NCBI GenBank assembly: GCA_964491665.1
Contig: CAZBII010000006.1
Location: 3,354-67,353 of the forward strand
Length of the DNA stretch: 64,000 bases
Reading direction: 5' to 3'
DNA from: Ch67 sp964491665
GTDB lineage: Bacteria > Pseudomonadota > Gammaproteobacteria > Pseudomonadales > Ketobacteraceae
Below the pieces are notes generated by a model, which made no database searches, was not told the origin of the DNA, and worked only from the letters and a program-made list of their open reading frames with translations. Positions 36,001-44,473 of the stretch are shown here, in pieces. Position 1 is the first letter of the stretch. Each line of letters begins with the position of its first letter. The position numbers and the translations under genes were made by a program.

Positions 36001-36973
36001 CATCGTGCCCGGCTGCGACTGGACCGAGGACGTGGACCTGCCCGCCGCACTGGAACCCTTCTTCCAGGCAGTGTGCGAGATTCCCATGGACGACTGGGCG
36101 CGCCTGCAACCGTTCCGCCTGCGTCTGCCGCCGGTGGAGCAGTTCGGCTATCTGAACCAGCTGCGCCAGGCCCGCTTCAAGGCCCGCCCGCCGCTGGTGG
36201 CCACCACCGCCACGGCCACCAACACCCTGCAGGCCCGCCTGCAGACCGTGCAGATGCAGACCCGCGGCCTGCTGCAGCAGTGGTCCGCCAGCGCCCTGCC
36301 GCTGGTGAGTGTGGCCAGCGTGCAGCACCTGTCGGCGGCGGCGAAAGTGCTGTCGCTGGAGGATCTGGCGGGCATTTCCGGCCCCCTGCGCAAGCAAGCC
36401 CAGGACCTGCGCGACCAGCTGGAACACTGCTTCTTCTGCCTGCTGGAAAACATCAACCAGCTGCCCGGCTCGGTGCGCCTGCAATGGGGCCAGCTGGCGG
36501 AGGACGACCAGATCCGGGTGGAAGACGTGGCCTGGTGGCCGGGACTGGACCGCGCCGAGGCCGACGACTTCAACGCCACCCGCACCGCGTCGGAACTGGT
36601 GGCCTGGCTGTTCCGCCAGCTGGCCGCCGATGCCTCCGCCGCCAGCCGCGCCGCCGTGCGCAACATGATGCGGGCGCTGCTGATCCACGCCTCGCTGGGG
36701 GACCCGCAGGAAATCGTGCGCGGCACCGTGCATGTGCCGCCGCGCTTTGCCGGCCTGGGCGAGCGCCTGCAGGTGAAACTGAACCGCGCGCCGGCCGTGG
36801 GCACCCGCCTGCAACTGCTCAATGCCGAGCAGCAGCTGGTGGCCATGCTGGCGGTGGAAGACCACGGTCCGCAGGGCACGGAAGTGAGCATCGTGCAGCT
36901 GGTGCAGCCGGATGTGCGCATCAGCACCCGCTTCAGCGTGGTGGCCAACAAACGCACGGCGCAGCTGGCGTGA
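33032..36973 (+). CDS. Giant CIS-operon protein, paralogue 3 of a shared N-terminal module
   Basis: This is the largest product in the window at 1313 residues. The shared module is THMFAGRFLGEKEFDDEQEY (29-48), GIVHGLEVNLG (63-73) and NVSAGLALDGQGRVVSLHYP (83-102). Predicted coiled coils lie about 508-560 and 880-960, separated by an Ala/Ser-rich stretch near 590-660 and a helical, Ala-rich region to 850. The C-terminus (FAGLGERLQVKLNRAPAVGTRLQLL) is beta-rich. It could be a long fibre or peripheral baseplate protein, or replace the missing tape measure, but the N-terminal homology to its two neighbours argues for baseplate. Function is unknown. Confidence 0.65.
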   Translation: MTLILLHSPVPATPADPDPRLSQAKFERTHMFAGRFLGEKEFDDEQEYADLRLASLLRGRPAGIVHGLEVNLGPQGVKGTGVNVSAGLALDGQGRVVSLHYPLRIEWQYLISSWQGANALSDASGIFYLLLQRASRDVDAGIADPCQRLDLDPSRDSRLEVTSFLRLQRLNLAPGALGTPQEQVENHVAADRVDGQFLRQFNAAVPLALLAIEPIPPADRVSGDSGFRPKWLSQEAGRYEAVRNGGYRVLLNQVSAAMRRVMQAAAGQVHNDAFQLPAFLEANLKLDFLPAAGQLPLDWLQNPAATRPNLLWLKSHVGVDMVPVPEEAIAELLGNHLARRVIDLRQPAGDKVRLLLAVNEPDYRPDLLDIPQTDAKLEEDLYRFHQRAHNAWVQWKMQFDKLYYIEPSNEPPLVDATLAPLEKAYLDPAQFRKVLGLPKPEPVPTRPEAVFEAIIRRADAELDPGDNDLPYPFSKGVPTMPLFYSRWLDNEAPPLPAPPDDDGYVVQYAVALVELEAIENQIRAQRSRVEKTRDLLLVMRQQLDSQTVALAALAGGVAGDGSGLQVARWLPYANIGNADLTSSASNTTPVSTAPVSVAPVADSSVRSRAASLMASAPARASMATSATAKGVSGNLLNNALVSSSSAAKANILLTSKAKSFSAFELGINKSRLEQLATITKTAVATPAFEAKEYRFGVIEHIAPEVNEYAKAYFGMRELLASLKDLFDATDASSLRAQLLKAGGIADAVPVAPDRKRDLLASLKNLVAASSSALQKEQLLKVGKILESGNATGTANSFERSGQLEAPEVLDAQAGEAAIKAGTAAEAAALAANPPATAAEAARIKADTIARLRPLYLSQYRYNALFKAGKILTQWIALCESRYNNLERKLQGKLREQSVQVAHIDKLAGLIREARETLEIRDRFRIEQLGDYGVAQRLLDEDWRQVFAVNEKRTRILTTALRGLYYVRVRPTPVSAPLLDPLELRHGSSGDIVPGCDWTEDVDLPAALEPFFQAVCEIPMDDWARLQPFRLRLPPVEQFGYLNQLRQARFKARPPLVATTATATNTLQARLQTVQMQTRGLLQQWSASALPLVSVASVQHLSAAAKVLSLEDLAGISGPLRKQAQDLRDQLEHCFFCLLENINQLPGSVRLQWGQLAEDDQIRVEDVAWWPGLDRAEADDFNATRTASELVAWLFRQLAADASAASRAAVRNMMRALLIHASLGDPQEIVRGTVHVPPRFAGLGERLQVKLNRAPAVGTRLQLLNAEQQLVAMLAVEDHGPQGTEVSIVQLVQPDVRISTRFSVVANKRTAQLA

Positions 36974-36985
36974 GGACTCACTGAC

Positions 36986-38653
36986 ATGGCCCGCCTGCAA
37001 CCCGATGCCGTCGCCATCCAGCGCCTGGCTCTACGCATGGTCATGCGGGGCGAGGCGGCGGCGCGCGAACAGGCAAGCGCCGTGCAGCAGGAACTGGCCT
37101 GGGCCGACTGGCCGGAAGCACCCGGTGACAGCTGGGTGTTCGTGCGCCAAGTGCAGGTCCGCGCCAGCCGTGCGCAGCTGCGGGAACAGGTGGTGCAGCA
37201 GGCCCGCCGGCAGGTGCAGTCCGGCGGCGGTGCCGACGTGGTGCGCTTCGCCAGCCTGACCGATCTGCTGGCCGCCCTGCTGCTGGATCTGCGACAGGGG
37301 GTGGCGGCGCAGCGCTGGTACTGGCAGCAGTGGGCGCCCCTGTTCCGGCTGCCGGTGGGCGTCGCCCTGGTGCAACTGCTGGCGGAGCATGCCGAGCAGC
37401 TGCCCGCCGTCGCTGCCCGGCTGGCGCAGCAGCGGCAACTGGCTTACATCTGGCAGGCTCTGGACGCAGCAGGCGCTCACCAACTGGCGCGGGAACTGGC
37501 CTGGCGCAGCGGTTTTGTCTGGCCGGAAAAGCGGCCTGCTGCAGCGGAGCCCGCACCTTTCGTGGCCGGCCTGCCGCTGATTCCCTCCGGTTTGCTGCAA
37601 CGCTGGGGACCGGTCCTGCAGCCGCTGCCGCCGGCGGATACGCGCCGCCGCCTGGGTCTGTTGCTGCTGGCGCAGGAATGCACCCCGCTGGCGCTGCAGC
37701 GGGCACCGCAGCAGACCCTCGCGGCGCTGGAGCAGCAGCTGACGGGCCGGGAATCCGCACGGCGACCGGTCCAGTCCGCTCCGGGCTCCACCGCAACCGG
37801 CAGCGCGACGCAACCGCCACTGGCCGCCGCCCGCGCCGCTGCTACACACACACCTTCAGAAGCCGGCTCAGTTTCAGAGCAGCCCGCCACGGAAGCAGGC
37901 GCTCACTTCAGAACACCGACCACCCCGGCGACCCCGCACGCCGGACACACTTTCCCGGCTGACAGCGGCGCGTCCGATCCGCTGCCGCCCCGCCGGACCG
38001 CGCCAGCGCCTGCCGCCGCTACCGATACGTCCGTGGCAATCACCGCCGGCACGCCATCCGCCACGGGCTCGAAGCCGGAGCACAACCCGGCCCGCCCCCC
38101 GCAGACCGGTGCCGCCACCCAGCTCGCCCGCCAGCTGGCGGATGCCCGCGTCCAGTCCAGCAGCGCCCCCGACGCCAGTCCCGATCCGGACTTCGCCCAC
38201 TTCACCACCACCCAGGGCGGCCTGCTCTACCTGCTCAATTTCCTCAACCGGCCCGAGGCGCAGACCCTGCTGGGGGATTTCTGGGAACAGCTGCCCGGCG
38301 GCTGGGCCTGGCTGGCGCGGCTGGGACGGGAGCTGGGTCTGGACCTGACCGATCCGCTGGCGGACTACCTCGCCATCCAGTTGGGACTTACTCGCGGCAC
38401 CGACCTTGCCACGCTTGCGCCACTGCCCGCCCGCACTGAACTGCTGGCACTGGCCGAACACTGGTACGGCCGGGCCGGACTCTGGACCCCGGCACTGCTG
38501 CGGCTGGACGCCCGCATCCGCGCCACCCCCAGCCATCTCGACCTGTATGCCCCGCTCAATGCCGTGCAGCTGCCGCTGCGGCTGGCGGGGCTGGACTTCA
38601 ACCCCGGCTGGCTGCCCTGGCTCGGCCGGGTCGTCACCTTCCACTACGACTGA
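36986..38653 (+). CDS. Uncharacterised CIS-operon protein with Pro/Ala/Thr linker
   Basis: The protein has 555 residues. A helical N-domain (1-250) is rich in Q, A and R with repeated QQ pairs. A disordered linker (about 250-400) is rich in P, A, T and S. The C-domain (400-555) starts FAHFTTTQGGLLYLLNFLNR and is helical with a final beta segment. No family was recognised. It lies directly before the AAA+ ATPase gene, so it may assist assembly or bridge ATPase and particle. That is position-based inference. Confidence 0.55.
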   Translation: MARLQPDAVAIQRLALRMVMRGEAAAREQASAVQQELAWADWPEAPGDSWVFVRQVQVRASRAQLREQVVQQARRQVQSGGGADVVRFASLTDLLAALLLDLRQGVAAQRWYWQQWAPLFRLPVGVALVQLLAEHAEQLPAVAARLAQQRQLAYIWQALDAAGAHQLARELAWRSGFVWPEKRPAAAEPAPFVAGLPLIPSGLLQRWGPVLQPLPPADTRRRLGLLLLAQECTPLALQRAPQQTLAALEQQLTGRESARRPVQSAPGSTATGSATQPPLAAARAAATHTPSEAGSVSEQPATEAGAHFRTPTTPATPHAGHTFPADSGASDPLPPRRTAPAPAAATDTSVAITAGTPSATGSKPEHNPARPPQTGAATQLARQLADARVQSSSAPDASPDPDFAHFTTTQGGLLYLLNFLNRPEAQTLLGDFWEQLPGGWAWLARLGRELGLDLTDPLADYLAIQLGLTRGTDLATLAPLPARTELLALAEHWYGRAGLWTPALLRLDARIRATPSHLDLYAPLNAVQLPLRLAGLDFNPGWLPWLGRVVTFHYD

Positions 38654-38667
38654 ACAGGACGCCCGCC

Positions 38668-40686
38668 ATGGCCGAACCCGTCACCCGCCTGCTTCCCACC
38701 GCCCTGCGCCAGCCGCTGGGGCCGCTGGTGCGCATCGGTCTGGCGCGCTTCTGGCAGCAGACCATGGCCGACGACACCGAACTGGCCGACCAATTGCTGG
38801 AACAGGCGGCGCAGCAGCTGGGACTGGACAGCGCGCCAGCCTGGTCGCAGATCCGCGACGCCAGCGCCCGCCAGCTGCACAGCCAGCCCGGCCCGTTTGG
38901 CCGCTGGGTGCGGGAACACCAGATCGACCTGCCGCAGGCCTTTCTGCTGGCGCTGGCCGGCAGTGCCGAGTCCGATTACCTGATCACCGTCACCCTGGCA
39001 GAACTGCAGGCGCCCAATCCCGGCAACCGGCTGGCGGTGCATCTGGCGCTGGCCATCCTCGACGAACTGTTTAGCCCTGGCAGTCTGGACGCCCTCGATC
39101 TGGCCGCCACCCCGCTGCTGCAGCAACAGCTGCTGGCCACCGACGGCAACGGCCCGCTGGCCCTGCGCCAGCTGCGCATCGAACCGGCCCTGTGGTCGGT
39201 GCTGTGCGGACGCCCCGCCCTCTGGCCCGGCTGCCGCGCCCTGCCGCTGGAGCAGCGCGAACTGCTGCCCCGCGCCATCCGCCGCGAACTGCCCCATCTG
39301 GCCACCCTGGTGGGCAAGGGCGAAGTGCGCGGCCTGGCCATTCGCGGCAACAGCAGCAGCGGCCGCCGCGCCCTGGCCGCCGAACTGGGACAGCTGCTGG
39401 GCCTCACCGCCATCGAAGCCCCCGCCGACCTGTGGCAACCCGGCAGCGCCTTCCCCCTGGCCTGCCAGCTGGCGGGCTGGCTGCCGGTAATCGTCCCCGC
39501 CAGCGACGCCACCGCGCTGCCGGCAGTGCACCCCGCCATTCCCTGGGTGGCCATCCTCGGCATGAACGACACCGTGGCCGGGCAGGACATGCTGGATGTG
39601 GAACTGGGAGTACCGGACGAAAGCGAACGGCGCGAACTCTGGCTGCGCCTGCTGGGCCGACCGGAACAGGACCGCCTCACTCAAAACAGCCCCGATCTGG
39701 CGGCGCTGGCCACTGCCGCCGCCAGCGCCCGCCTCAGCGGCCCGGTGATCCAGCGCGTGGCCCGCAACGCCCGCCTGCGCGCCGAGCAGGGCCGCACCGC
39801 ACTCAACGCCGGCCACATCGCCCAGGCCCGCCGCGATCTGGGGGTGGACAAGCTGCGCCTGCTGGCCCAGCCCGTCACCCGGCAGGTCCCGCGCGACGCC
39901 ATCGTCTTTCCGCCACTGGTGGAGCAAACCCTGCAGGACTTCATCACCCGCTGCCACCAGCGCGAATCCGTCTGGCAGGATCTGGGCGTAACCCTGCAGG
40001 CCAGCCGCAATCCCGGCCTGCGCGCCCTGTTCGTCGGCGACAGCGGCACCGGCAAAACCCTCGCCGCCAGCTACGTCGCCACCGCCCTGGGCGCACCGCT
40101 CTACCGCGTCGACCTGGCCGCCATCATGAACAAGTACGTGGGCGAGAGTGAGAAGAACCTGGGCATCCTGCTGGATCTGGCCGCCGCCGCCGACGCCCTG
40201 CTGCTGTTCGACGAAGCCGACTCGCTGTTCGGCCGCCGCACCGACGCCAAGCAGAGCGGCGAGCGTTACGCCAACATGCTCACCAATTTCCTGCTGACGC
40301 GAATCGAAAACCATCCCGGCATCGCCATCCTCACCACCAACAGCCGCGAACGCATCGACAGCGCCTTCACCCGCCGGCTCGATGTCATCGTCGATTTTCC
40401 CCTGCCGGGTTTCACCGAGCGGCTGGGACTGTGGCAGAGCCACTTCGGCGCCCGCAGCCCCGGCGACAACCTGTGCCGCACCCTGGCCAGTTACTGCGAC
40501 CTGTCCGGCGGCCAGATCCGCAACGTGGTGCTCACCGCCGCGGCCGGCAGCCCGGCGTCCCAGCCGGTGTCCACCCGCGCCCTGCTGCACGCGCTGCAGC
40601 GCGAATACCAGAAGCAGGGCCGCGCCCTGCCCGGCCAGCTGGCGCAACTCGACAGCGCCGCTTCCACCGCATCCACAGGGAGATAA
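38668..40686 (+). CDS. CIS AAA+ ATPase (Afp15/Pvc15-like)
   Basis: This 672-residue protein has a single AAA+ domain in its C-terminal third. Walker A is GDSGTGKT (457-464) and Walker B is LLFDEADSLF with Asp515 and Glu516. Sensor and arginine-finger segment TTNSRERIDSAFTRRLD follows near 556-572. The N-terminal 400 residues carry a degenerate second ATPase-like region (GLAIRGNSSSGRRALAAELG near 225). Nearly all extracellular CIS operons encode such an ATPase; in PVC it is needed for cargo loading or assembly. The DUF4157 cargo candidate follows after six bases. Confidence 0.92.
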   Translation: MAEPVTRLLPTALRQPLGPLVRIGLARFWQQTMADDTELADQLLEQAAQQLGLDSAPAWSQIRDASARQLHSQPGPFGRWVREHQIDLPQAFLLALAGSAESDYLITVTLAELQAPNPGNRLAVHLALAILDELFSPGSLDALDLAATPLLQQQLLATDGNGPLALRQLRIEPALWSVLCGRPALWPGCRALPLEQRELLPRAIRRELPHLATLVGKGEVRGLAIRGNSSSGRRALAAELGQLLGLTAIEAPADLWQPGSAFPLACQLAGWLPVIVPASDATALPAVHPAIPWVAILGMNDTVAGQDMLDVELGVPDESERRELWLRLLGRPEQDRLTQNSPDLAALATAAASARLSGPVIQRVARNARLRAEQGRTALNAGHIAQARRDLGVDKLRLLAQPVTRQVPRDAIVFPPLVEQTLQDFITRCHQRESVWQDLGVTLQASRNPGLRALFVGDSGTGKTLAASYVATALGAPLYRVDLAAIMNKYVGESEKNLGILLDLAAAADALLLFDEADSLFGRRTDAKQSGERYANMLTNFLLTRIENHPGIAILTTNSRERIDSAFTRRLDVIVDFPLPGFTERLGLWQSHFGARSPGDNLCRTLASYCDLSGGQIRNVVLTAAAGSPASQPVSTRALLHALQREYQKQGRALPGQLAQLDSAASTASTGR

Positions 40687-40692
40687 AAAATC

Positions 40693-43600
40693 ATGTCCAC
40701 CCTGTCACCCAGCCTGCAGAAAAAGACCGCCCGCCGCGCCGCTGCGCCGTCACGCGCGAACGAGGAAAAAAAGGCGCAGAAGGCTGCCTACCTGCAACGC
40801 AAGATGTCTGTGAGCCAGCCCCACGACAAGGAAGAACAGGAAGCCGATCAGGTGGCGAAGGAAGTGGCGCGCGCGCCAAAAGACACGGCGACCGGTCCGC
40901 AGGAAGACAAGGAAATGATTTCCAGCAAGCCGGTGCCCAGCGCGCAGCGCCTGTTGCGGCGTCTGAACCGTGCGGTGGCGCGTGCGGCCAAACCGGAGGA
41001 AGAAGAACAGAAACCGGCGCGGGCCAAACTGAACCGGGCGAAAAAACCGGACGAGGAGAAAAAAGCCCAGCGCTCGGTGGAAACGGAAGACCGCGAGAAG
41101 GACAAGGCCGGCCCCGTGCAGAAAAAACTCCACCGCAAGGACAGCGCGCCGCAGCCCGCCGCGCCCGGCCAGGAGAAGGAAAAAACACCCCCGGCACAAC
41201 GCCTGCAACGCAAGGCCGACGCCGCGAAGCCGGAGGAAGAACAGCAGAAAACCGCCGCCCGCGTGCAGCGCAAAACCGAAGCAGCCAAACCGGACGAGCA
41301 GCAGGCGCAGCGAGCCCTGATGCGCGCGGAGGACGAGTCGACCGCCACCCAGACGTCCGCCCCGCAGGAAGAACAAGCAGAAGAACCGCAGGCCACCGCC
41401 GACACCACCGAGGCGCAACCGTCGGTGGAAGAGCGCATCGAACAAACCCGTGGCCAGGGCGCGCCCCTGTCCGAAGCCGTGCTGCGCGACATGGAAAAGC
41501 AGTTCGGCCAGAGTCTGGCGCACGTCATCATCCACAACGACCAGAACGCCGCCGAACTGTGCAAGGAACTGAACGCGCGCGCCTTCACCGTCGGCAGCGA
41601 TATTTATTTTGCGCCGGGTGAATATGCGCCCGAGACCGATCAGGGCCGCGAACTGCTGGCCCACGAAATGACGCATGTGGTGCAGCAGGGTGGCGGTATC
41701 CAGCAGAAGCGCAGGATTTCCCGCAAGCCCGCTGGCGCCGCTGCCGGCGGCGACAAGACGTTCGAAGTCACTGAGCCGCTGGAAATTCCGCCCATCAAGT
41801 CGCGACACGCGCTGCGCTATCAGGGCATGGCGCGCGCCGGCAAACTCGAGCGGCAGAAAGGCAGCGTCAGCGCCAATCGCGACACCGCCCAGCGCGACGA
41901 GTGGAAGAAGGTCAAACCCAACCTGAAAAAGATCGACGCCGACCAGCGCCCCAACGCCGCCAACGGCTGGAAAATCACGCTCGACATGGCCGGCAAGAAG
42001 GAAGACATTTCCGCCGGCGACGAGGAAGGCCTGCTGGAAAAACTGCGCATTCCCGCGTGGGATCGCGCCGGCAAGCCCGCCACCTATCAGGTGGATCACA
42101 TCGTCGAGCACCAGCTGGGCGGCGAGGACGCGCTCAACAACATGGAGCTGCTCAACTCCTCCCACAACGGCAGCGTCGGTTCATCGTTCCGTGGTGAAAT
42201 CCGCGACGCCGTGCAGCGCACCATCGACAAGCTCAAGGCCGGCGACCCGCGCCTGCAGGGTTTCGGCACCGCATCCACCAAACCGGCGGCGCAAACCATC
42301 CTCGACAACTGCGTCACCCAATTCAAAAAAGTCGCGGCCACAGGCGGACACCAGCGCCGACGCGAGGAAGGCGGCAGCACCTTCTGGAGCCGCGAGGACA
42401 TCACCGATCTGGCACCGGTGCTGGACAAGCTGAATGATTCCGCCCGCGAACTGAAGGGTTCGGCGTCGCAGTTTTCGGTACTGTCGCCCACCGGCGGTCT
42501 GGTGATCGTGAAGCTGCCGCACGGTGCCAAGGCCACCACGTTCCAGGTGGAAGGGTCGAAGAAAAAAGCGCTGTCGGGATTCAAAATCCAGCAGGTTGTT
42601 CTTGAGCAGAGCTATAACGCAAAGCAGCCCAACGAGAAAGTTGGCGACCTTAGTGTCGAACTGGATCTAGGCCCCAAGGTCAAGGTGACCAACGATCAAG
42701 GCGCTTACAATATCCCGCTCTTCAGGCATGAAGACGTCGCGTTTGCCGGGCGCATTACCAATGACAACCTCGACAAGATTGTACCCACAACGGTGGACCT
42801 CAAAGGCGCCAGCCCGGTAGACCTGAGCGGCTTCAGCGTCACGCGCGGACTGGCCGCCACCGCAATGCTGAAACCGACCCATCCGCTGCTGGAAGGTTTC
42901 TCGGTGCCGGGCCAGATCGTCAACGGCAAGCTCGGCATCTTCCACACCTTCGACGCCAGTGCGCTGGCGCGCAAACTGCCGCTGCCCGGCGTCACCGTCA
43001 ACGACGCCACCATCACCCTCGGTTTCGACGGCGAGGATCTGAGCGTCAGCGGCGACATCCAGTTTGCCATCCGCAATTTCGGTGAAGGCTCACTGGCGGC
43101 GGAACTGGATTCCGACGGCAACTTCGGTCTGTCCGGCCGCTTCAGCGCCGACACGCGCCTGTTTGATCAGGCAGAGCTGCAGATGGGCTATCGCAGCGCC
43201 AGCGGTTTCAGCATCAGCGGCACACTGGCGATCACCAGCCCCGACAAGATCAAGGGCATCCGCAGCGCGTCGATCACTGCCAGCTACAACGCCGGCGCCT
43301 TTGCGGCGACCGGTACGGTGGAACCCAACATCCCCGGCATCCAGCAGGCCGGTCTCACCGTGGCCTATTCCGAGGCCGACGGCCTCACCATCGGCGGCAA
43401 CCTGCAGCTGGCTTCCAATCCCGCGATCCGCTCCGGCTCCATCGACGTCACCGTCAACAAGCGCGGCGACGCCTGGAAAGTGCGCGCCAGCGGCACCGCG
43501 CAACCGGCCATTCCCGGCGTCGACTCGCAACTCACCGTGTCCTACGACGACGGCGCCTTCACGGCAGAATTCTCCGGCGCCTTCCGTCGTGGCCGGCTGG

Positions 43601-44460
43601 CGGGCACCGTCACTGTCGGCGCCAGCAACCGCGCGGTGGGCGACGATGGCCGGCCCAGCGGCGAGCCCATGCCGAACGGCGCGCTGAACATTTACGGCAG
43701 CGGCAGCGCCACCATCCAGATCGCGTCCTGGCTGCAGGGCACCGCTGGCATCCGCTTCGATCCCAACGGCGAAGTCACCATCTCCGGCGAGATCGGCATT
43801 CCCAGCAACGTGGAAATTTTTGCGCGCAAGGAAATCAACAAGTCGCTGCTCAACGTCGGCATCGACATTCCGATCATTCCCGGCATCGTGGCGGAAATCA
43901 GCGGCGGCCTGTCGGCCACGGCCGGCATCGGTCCCGGCGTCATCGACCAGCTCAGCCTCGGCATCACCTACAACCCGGCGCACGAAGAAGATACGCACGT
44001 CACCGGTCGCGCCCATCTGCGGGTGCCGGCAGACGCCGGACTGCGGCTGGCCGTGCGCGCCGGCATCGGACTGGGCATTCCCGGCGTCAGCGTCACCGGC
44101 GGTCTGGAAATCGGTGGCACACTCGGCATCCAGGGCGCAGCGGAAGCCGGCGTCAACATCGACTGGACCCCGGCCACCGGTCTCGACCTCACCGCCAATC
44201 TGTCGGTGCACGCGCAGCCGGCCTTCACCTTCGACATTTCCGGCTACGTGCGCGCCAAGGCACTGTTCTGGGAGGTGTACAGCAACCGCTGGACCTTCGC
44301 GTCCTACACCTTCGGCTCCGGCTACCGCTTCGGCATCAGCCTGCCGGTGCATTATCACGAAGGCCAACCCTTCAATATTTCGCTGGATGACGTACAGTTC
44401 GAAGTCCCGGACATTTCGCCGGGTGACATTCTGGAAAGTCTCATCGACAGGATTGCCTAA
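40693..44460 (+). CDS. DUF4157 protein with HNH-like motif and beta-repeat tail, likely CIS cargo
   Basis: The protein has 1255 residues. Residues 1-255 are K/E/A/Q-rich low complexity. The DUF4157 domain (about 257-335) ends in the zincin motif HEMTH at 324-328 followed by VVQQ. An HNH-nuclease-like block follows: VDHIVEHQLGG (467-477), NNMELLN (482-488), SHNGSVGS (490-497). From about 700 to the end come long beta-strand repeats with Gly-rich turns (such as GLTIGGNLQLASNP). DUF4157 is a known marker of extracellular CIS-associated proteins and toxins. I infer a cargo or effector with nuclease potential; a structural role of the repeat tail is possible. Codon use is less GC-biased near 42580-42800, at the join of modules. 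Confidence 0.82.
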   Translation: MSTLSPSLQKKTARRAAAPSRANEEKKAQKAAYLQRKMSVSQPHDKEEQEADQVAKEVARAPKDTATGPQEDKEMISSKPVPSAQRLLRRLNRAVARAAKPEEEEQKPARAKLNRAKKPDEEKKAQRSVETEDREKDKAGPVQKKLHRKDSAPQPAAPGQEKEKTPPAQRLQRKADAAKPEEEQQKTAARVQRKTEAAKPDEQQAQRALMRAEDESTATQTSAPQEEQAEEPQATADTTEAQPSVEERIEQTRGQGAPLSEAVLRDMEKQFGQSLAHVIIHNDQNAAELCKELNARAFTVGSDIYFAPGEYAPETDQGRELLAHEMTHVVQQGGGIQQKRRISRKPAGAAAGGDKTFEVTEPLEIPPIKSRHALRYQGMARAGKLERQKGSVSANRDTAQRDEWKKVKPNLKKIDADQRPNAANGWKITLDMAGKKEDISAGDEEGLLEKLRIPAWDRAGKPATYQVDHIVEHQLGGEDALNNMELLNSSHNGSVGSSFRGEIRDAVQRTIDKLKAGDPRLQGFGTASTKPAAQTILDNCVTQFKKVAATGGHQRRREEGGSTFWSREDITDLAPVLDKLNDSARELKGSASQFSVLSPTGGLVIVKLPHGAKATTFQVEGSKKKALSGFKIQQVVLEQSYNAKQPNEKVGDLSVELDLGPKVKVTNDQGAYNIPLFRHEDVAFAGRITNDNLDKIVPTTVDLKGASPVDLSGFSVTRGLAATAMLKPTHPLLEGFSVPGQIVNGKLGIFHTFDASALARKLPLPGVTVNDATITLGFDGEDLSVSGDIQFAIRNFGEGSLAAELDSDGNFGLSGRFSADTRLFDQAELQMGYRSASGFSISGTLAITSPDKIKGIRSASITASYNAGAFAATGTVEPNIPGIQQAGLTVAYSEADGLTIGGNLQLASNPAIRSGSIDVTVNKRGDAWKVRASGTAQPAIPGVDSQLTVSYDDGAFTAEFSGAFRRGRLAGTVTVGASNRAVGDDGRPSGEPMPNGALNIYGSGSATIQIASWLQGTAGIRFDPNGEVTISGEIGIPSNVEIFARKEINKSLLNVGIDIPIIPGIVAEISGGLSATAGIGPGVIDQLSLGITYNPAHEEDTHVTGRAHLRVPADAGLRLAVRAGIGLGIPGVSVTGGLEIGGTLGIQGAAEAGVNIDWTPATGLDLTANLSVHAQPAFTFDISGYVRAKALFWEVYSNRWTFASYTFGSGYRFGISLPVHYHEGQPFNISLDDVQFEVPDISPGDILESLIDRIA

Positions 44461-44473
44461 CAGGAACGTTTAA

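Noticed and set aside
33053..37000. A very long open frame (about 1315 codons) on the - strand opposite the giant CIS protein
   Set aside because: It is an antisense shadow of a GC-rich gene: composition is Gly/Gln/His/Ala/Val-rich and without family motifs, and the + strand gene has a good ribosome site and operon spacing. The same applies to the long - strand frames opposite the sheath (15426-17636), hub (20762-22699, 22642-24522), baseplate (25659-27752, 27752-30349) and ATPase (38644-40647) genes.
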